Shown here: positions 60,525 to 64,000 of the stretch, piece by piece | Position numbering within the stretch: the first letter of the stretch is position 1 | Layout of the letters: each line of letters opens with the position of its first letter | DNA from: Cymodocea nodosa | Taxonomy: Eukaryota > Streptophyta > Magnoliopsida > Alismatales > Cymodoceaceae | Direction: 5' to 3' | DNA: 64,000 bases | Assembly (NCBI GenBank): GCA_036874045.1 | Contig: CM072335.1 | Coordinates: 28,651,501 to 28,715,500, forward strand | Translations under genes and position numbers: made by a program | The notes under the pieces: model-generated | Seen by the model: the letters and a program-made list of their open reading frames with translations, nothing else | What the model was told of the DNA's origin: nothing | Databases searched by the model: none

Positions 60525-63500
60525 ATGGAATTCCAGGCGATCCAGCGCACTTGGTCTCCGGAGCAGCTGCCCTCCGCCGGCTGCGACTGGATGGAAGTCC
60601 TCGAGGGTCCGTCTGCTTCGTCTCCATGTTGCTCCGAGGAAAGGCCCTCCGCCGCCGCCGAATTTCTCGACTCCATGCTCTGCGTCCCCGGCCCCAAACT
60701 CATCCAGTCCGGCTTCGAGGAGATCCCCTGCAAACAAGGTCACTTACCACCACTACCAACATTCGGGCCACTTTTTCCTTTCTTGGTAATTTTTAGTTTC
60801 CATGGGTAGCCTGTCTGCGACGCTCCTCTCCCCTTTTCCGTTTCTGTAAGCTCAAAGATCCTTCGCGCAGCTTCTCTTGAACATTACATATAATTTACGA
60901 TATCACATATCCGGTTGTGCTTCCGGTGTTCCACTTCCTGAAGAGCTATCGGTGGTTCTTTCTGACATATGCAGATGATGTGGTATTTTTTGTGAATGCC
61001 GGAGGTGGACAAATAGAAGGGCGTGATTCAGGCACGGTGATTGAAGGTGATTCTTGCTATCAAGGCGGAGATCCAATCAAGACGGACGAGGCTATAACGG
61101 AAGGTGGCGGATATCCGTCCCTCTATCAGTCTGCAAGGCTCGGGGACTTCAGCTACAGGTTTGAAGGCCTTGCTCCGAGAGAATACTTGATCGACCTTCA
61201 TTTTGCAGAGATCGTCAACACAAATGGTCCCAAAGGGATGAGGGTCTTCGATGTTTTTGTGCAGGAGGAGAAGGCAATCCCCCACTTAATCAATTACTTG
61301 AGTTATTGGATTTCGGATTACACTGGACATCAACCTTTGTGTATCAATATCGCAGGTACTGTCTGAAGTCGACATATATGCAGTGGTTGGAGCCAACAGG
61401 CCTATGCAACTAGCTGATATCAGAGCCTCCACGGTAGAAACTGGCTCAATAACAGTAAAATTTGTCCAAGTTAGTGGTACCCCGACATTGTGTGGCATAT
61501 GCGTCAGAAAAGCACCCGAGTCATCAGGTGAAATTCCACATTCAGGATGGTGGTGAGAGACATTCACTGCTGTAATTTATCTGCAACCTGAAATTGTTGC
61601 TGAATTTTTTTTTTTAATCAGATGCCTTCCCGAGACCTGGGAATCTCTTTTGTTCCAAATGTGCCTCTGAAGTAGACTCTTCCCCATCTCAGGTTGGTAG
61701 GACCAAGCAAGAGTTAATGCACCATTACCATTAACAACTTTACATTTGTGATGGTTTCTTGGTTCCACAGAGAACAGCGAGAGGGTTGAACTTTATAACA
61801 AAATACGAAAAGAAAATAAACGAGCTGACAAATCAATGCCAACTAAAGACGAATGAATGCCATGAAGCATGGATGCTGCTAACGGATGCTAACGAGCAGC
61901 TGGAGAAGTTGAGGACGGATCTTGATACGAGGAACTTTGAAAACGATAGCCTTGGTGGGTTGGGTATTAGGAACTTTACAAGAGTTTTTATTAGGATTCA
62001 ACTACGTGCAAGTTATCTTATTTATTTACTTTTTGATAACAGATTTAACTCTAAGGGAACAAAATGAGAAACTCAACAAAGTTCACCAAAACTACGAGAA
62101 ATGCAAATCTTTTTGGCTCCATACCATAAGCAATCTGGAACAGAAGATCAAGGTAAACTGGCCCATTCATTGCGTGGTACTTGTGCTAGGACGGGACACA
62201 GGGGGTCTTTCATGTTTTTATAACTCATCACACGTTAAGGTCTTTCATGCAGTTTCTGAAGGCAGAACAGATTCAACTTTCACAAGATGCACACAATTGT
62301 GCCAACTCCATTCCTGAATTAAGTAGAATGATTTCTGCTGTTCAAGACTTGGGTAACTTGAATTCTTTCTAATGGCTGGTTCAAAGTATGGATGGATGGG
62401 TCTAACCTTGACAATTTCTGTAGTGGCACAGTGTGAGGATCTGAAAATGAAGTACAGCAACGAACAAGCCATGAGGAAAAAACTGTACAACCAGTTACAA
62501 GAAGCAAAAGGTATTTTTATTTTCCTTGGACTGTGCATACTTATTAGCCGTCCAAACCTCTCTTGTTCCTTCTTGCAGGGAATATTAGGATATTTTGTCG
62601 TTGCCGTCCTTTAAGCAAGAAAGAATTGGCAGCGGGCTCATCAGCCATAGTTGACTTTGAAGCAGCCAATAATGGTGATATTGGATTGATGGTTGGTTCC
62701 ACAAAGAAAATATTCAAATTTGATAGAGTCTATGCGCCAAAAGATGATCAAGGCAAGCATATCATATTATACATACACTTCTCTGAATGACCGTATCATT
62801 TGCTGCTGTTTTTCTTAATCAAGAAAATAATTGTTTTTCTTGATAAAATTGAAGGAGCAAGTTGTGCATTTGTTTTCATTATATATAAATTGATCGATAT
62901 CCGTACTCTGCCTTGACAGCTGCTGTATTTAGGGATGCATGCCCGGTTGTGACATCTGTGCTGGATGGCTACAATGTATGCATCTTTGCATATGGGCAAA
63001 CTGGGACGGGGAAGACATTCACAATGGAAGGCAGCGAGCACGATAGAGGGGTGAACTATAGGACCTTAGCGGAGTTGTTTAGAGTTGCAAATGAGAGGAA
63101 GGAGACATTTTCCTACCACATATCTGTTAGTGTATTGGAAGTTTACAACGAGCAGATCAGAGACTTACTTGCAACAACGCCATCATCGAAGAAGTAAGTC
63201 TCCTTTTTTTCATTTTTTGGAAACTTTGAATACATTTACACTGAAATGCATATATCTCCATTTTCGGTTGACACAGACTGGAAGTGAGACAAGCAAGTGA
63301 AGGAGTTCACCATGTTCCAGGGATTGTAGAGGCAAATGTCGCAAATATAAAGGAGGTCTGGGATGTGCTGAAAGCTGGGAGTAGTGCCAGGGCTGTTGGT
63401 TCTAATAATGTTAACGAGCATAGCAGCCGGTCGCACTGGTCTCTTTTTCACCCCCATTTTCTCCGTTTGGTGCACGTCTCTTTTTCATCTATCATACCTT

Positions 63501-64000
63501 CTAAACACCTTCAGCTTCTCCTTGTTCAGTATGCTCTGCATTATGGTGAAAGCGAAGAACTTGATGAATGGAGAGTGTACCAAAAGCAAGCTGTGGCTCG
63601 TTGATTTGGCTGGTAGTGAACGGCTTGCAAAGACTGATGCACATGGCGAAAGATTGAAGGAGGCTCAAAATATAAATAGATCTCTCTCTGCCCTTGGAGA
63701 TGTTATATCCGCTCTAGCATCAAAAAGTAATCATATCCCTTACAGGTAAAAATTTAAGATTCTATATCAACTGCTATGTTCATGTTAATCTAACAATAAT
63801 AACATTTGATGCATCTACAGAAATTCCAAGTTGACGCATATACTTCAAGATTCCCTAGGTAGGTATCCTTTTGCTTGTCCTACAATAATTTTAAATGGCA
63901 GCTCTTACCGTATTTATCTTTTGTTTTTTGTTTATATAGAGCGAGTTAGTTTATTATCTTTCCAGTTCTGATTTTCTTTTCACCACATTTTTGTGCATTA
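60525..64000 (+). CDS. Kinesin-14 with malectin-like domain (3' end outside window)
   Basis: A minus-end-type microtubule motor of the plant kinesin-14 group that carries a malectin-like sugar-binding domain (relatives of Arabidopsis At2g22610 and At1g72250). Exons: 60525-60738, 60975-61273, 61356-61527, 61622-61692, 61771-61954, 62043-62152, 62253-62352, 62424-62510, 62579-62752, 62920-63193, 63277-63438, 63530-63745, 63821-63858; about 700 codons so far, one frame. Malectin-like residues are about 72-230, coiled coil about 253-411. The neck/motor junction is [11 protein letters not shown] at 413, P-loop 496-503 (G-Q-T-G-T-G-K-T), switch I S-S-R-S-H 611-615, switch II D-L-A-G-S-E 641-646. 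ATG 60525 has a perfect CCACCATGG context. Introns 2 and 9 use GC donors. The rest of the motor lies beyond 64000. Confidence 0.94.

Overview
This is nuclear DNA of a flowering plant. Four spliced genes of plant type are readable, their introns have plant GT-AG (and some GC-AG) borders, and the space between and inside them is filled with decayed plant retrotransposons (Ty1/copia, L1-type and RTE-type LINEs, a 5S-derived TRIM LTR, Harbinger-like, Mutator-like and hAT-like DNA elements). The GC-rich first exons set in AT-rich surroundings suggest a monocot, probably not a grass; that placement is inference only.

Layout. 1-4.9 kb: a broken Ty1/copia element with every polyprotein domain still recognisable. 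4.9-9.2 kb: repeat-rich intergenic DNA. 9.3-9.9 kb (+): a two-exon DHNA-CoA thioesterase gene (phylloquinone synthesis). 10.3-54.1 kb (-): one giant gene for plant tRNA ligase (RLG1/RNL), 27 exons and 1209 codons, rebuilt here exon by exon with the frame preserved across all 26 introns. Its coding part is 3.6 kb, the rest intron. Introns 11 and 13 alone (7.7 and 9.9 kb) carry two LINE types, copia fragments, an enoyl-CoA hydratase pseudogene, a Harbinger-type element, a Cassandra-like LTR and an hAT remnant. 55.5-58.7 kb (-): DXS, 1-deoxy-D-xylulose-5-phosphate synthase, nine exons, complete, 728 aa. 60.5 kb to the window end (+): a kinesin-14 with an N-terminal malectin-like domain, 13 exons seen, C-terminus outside the window.

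RLG1 and DHNA-CoA thioesterase converge tail to tail about 0.3 kb apart. DXS lies head to tail upstream of RLG1 on the same strand, and DXS and the kinesin diverge from a 1.8 kb shared upstream region. RLG1 joins tRNA exon halves and, in plants, the IRE1-cut bZIP60 mRNA. DXS starts the plastid MEP isoprenoid pathway. The thioesterase makes the naphthoate ring precursor of vitamin K1, whose phytyl tail comes from MEP isoprenoids. The kinesin is probably a cell-cycle gene, as two mitotic MSA promoter motifs precede it.

Most notable: four of 47 inferred introns use GC-AG borders, far above the roughly 1% usual in plants. Others are a 5S rRNA-derived LTR antisense inside RLG1, a 467 bp element with a perfect 10 bp target duplication, and an in-frame short uORF before RLG1. 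I found no CRISPR, prokaryotic operon or wholly unknown multi-gene system.
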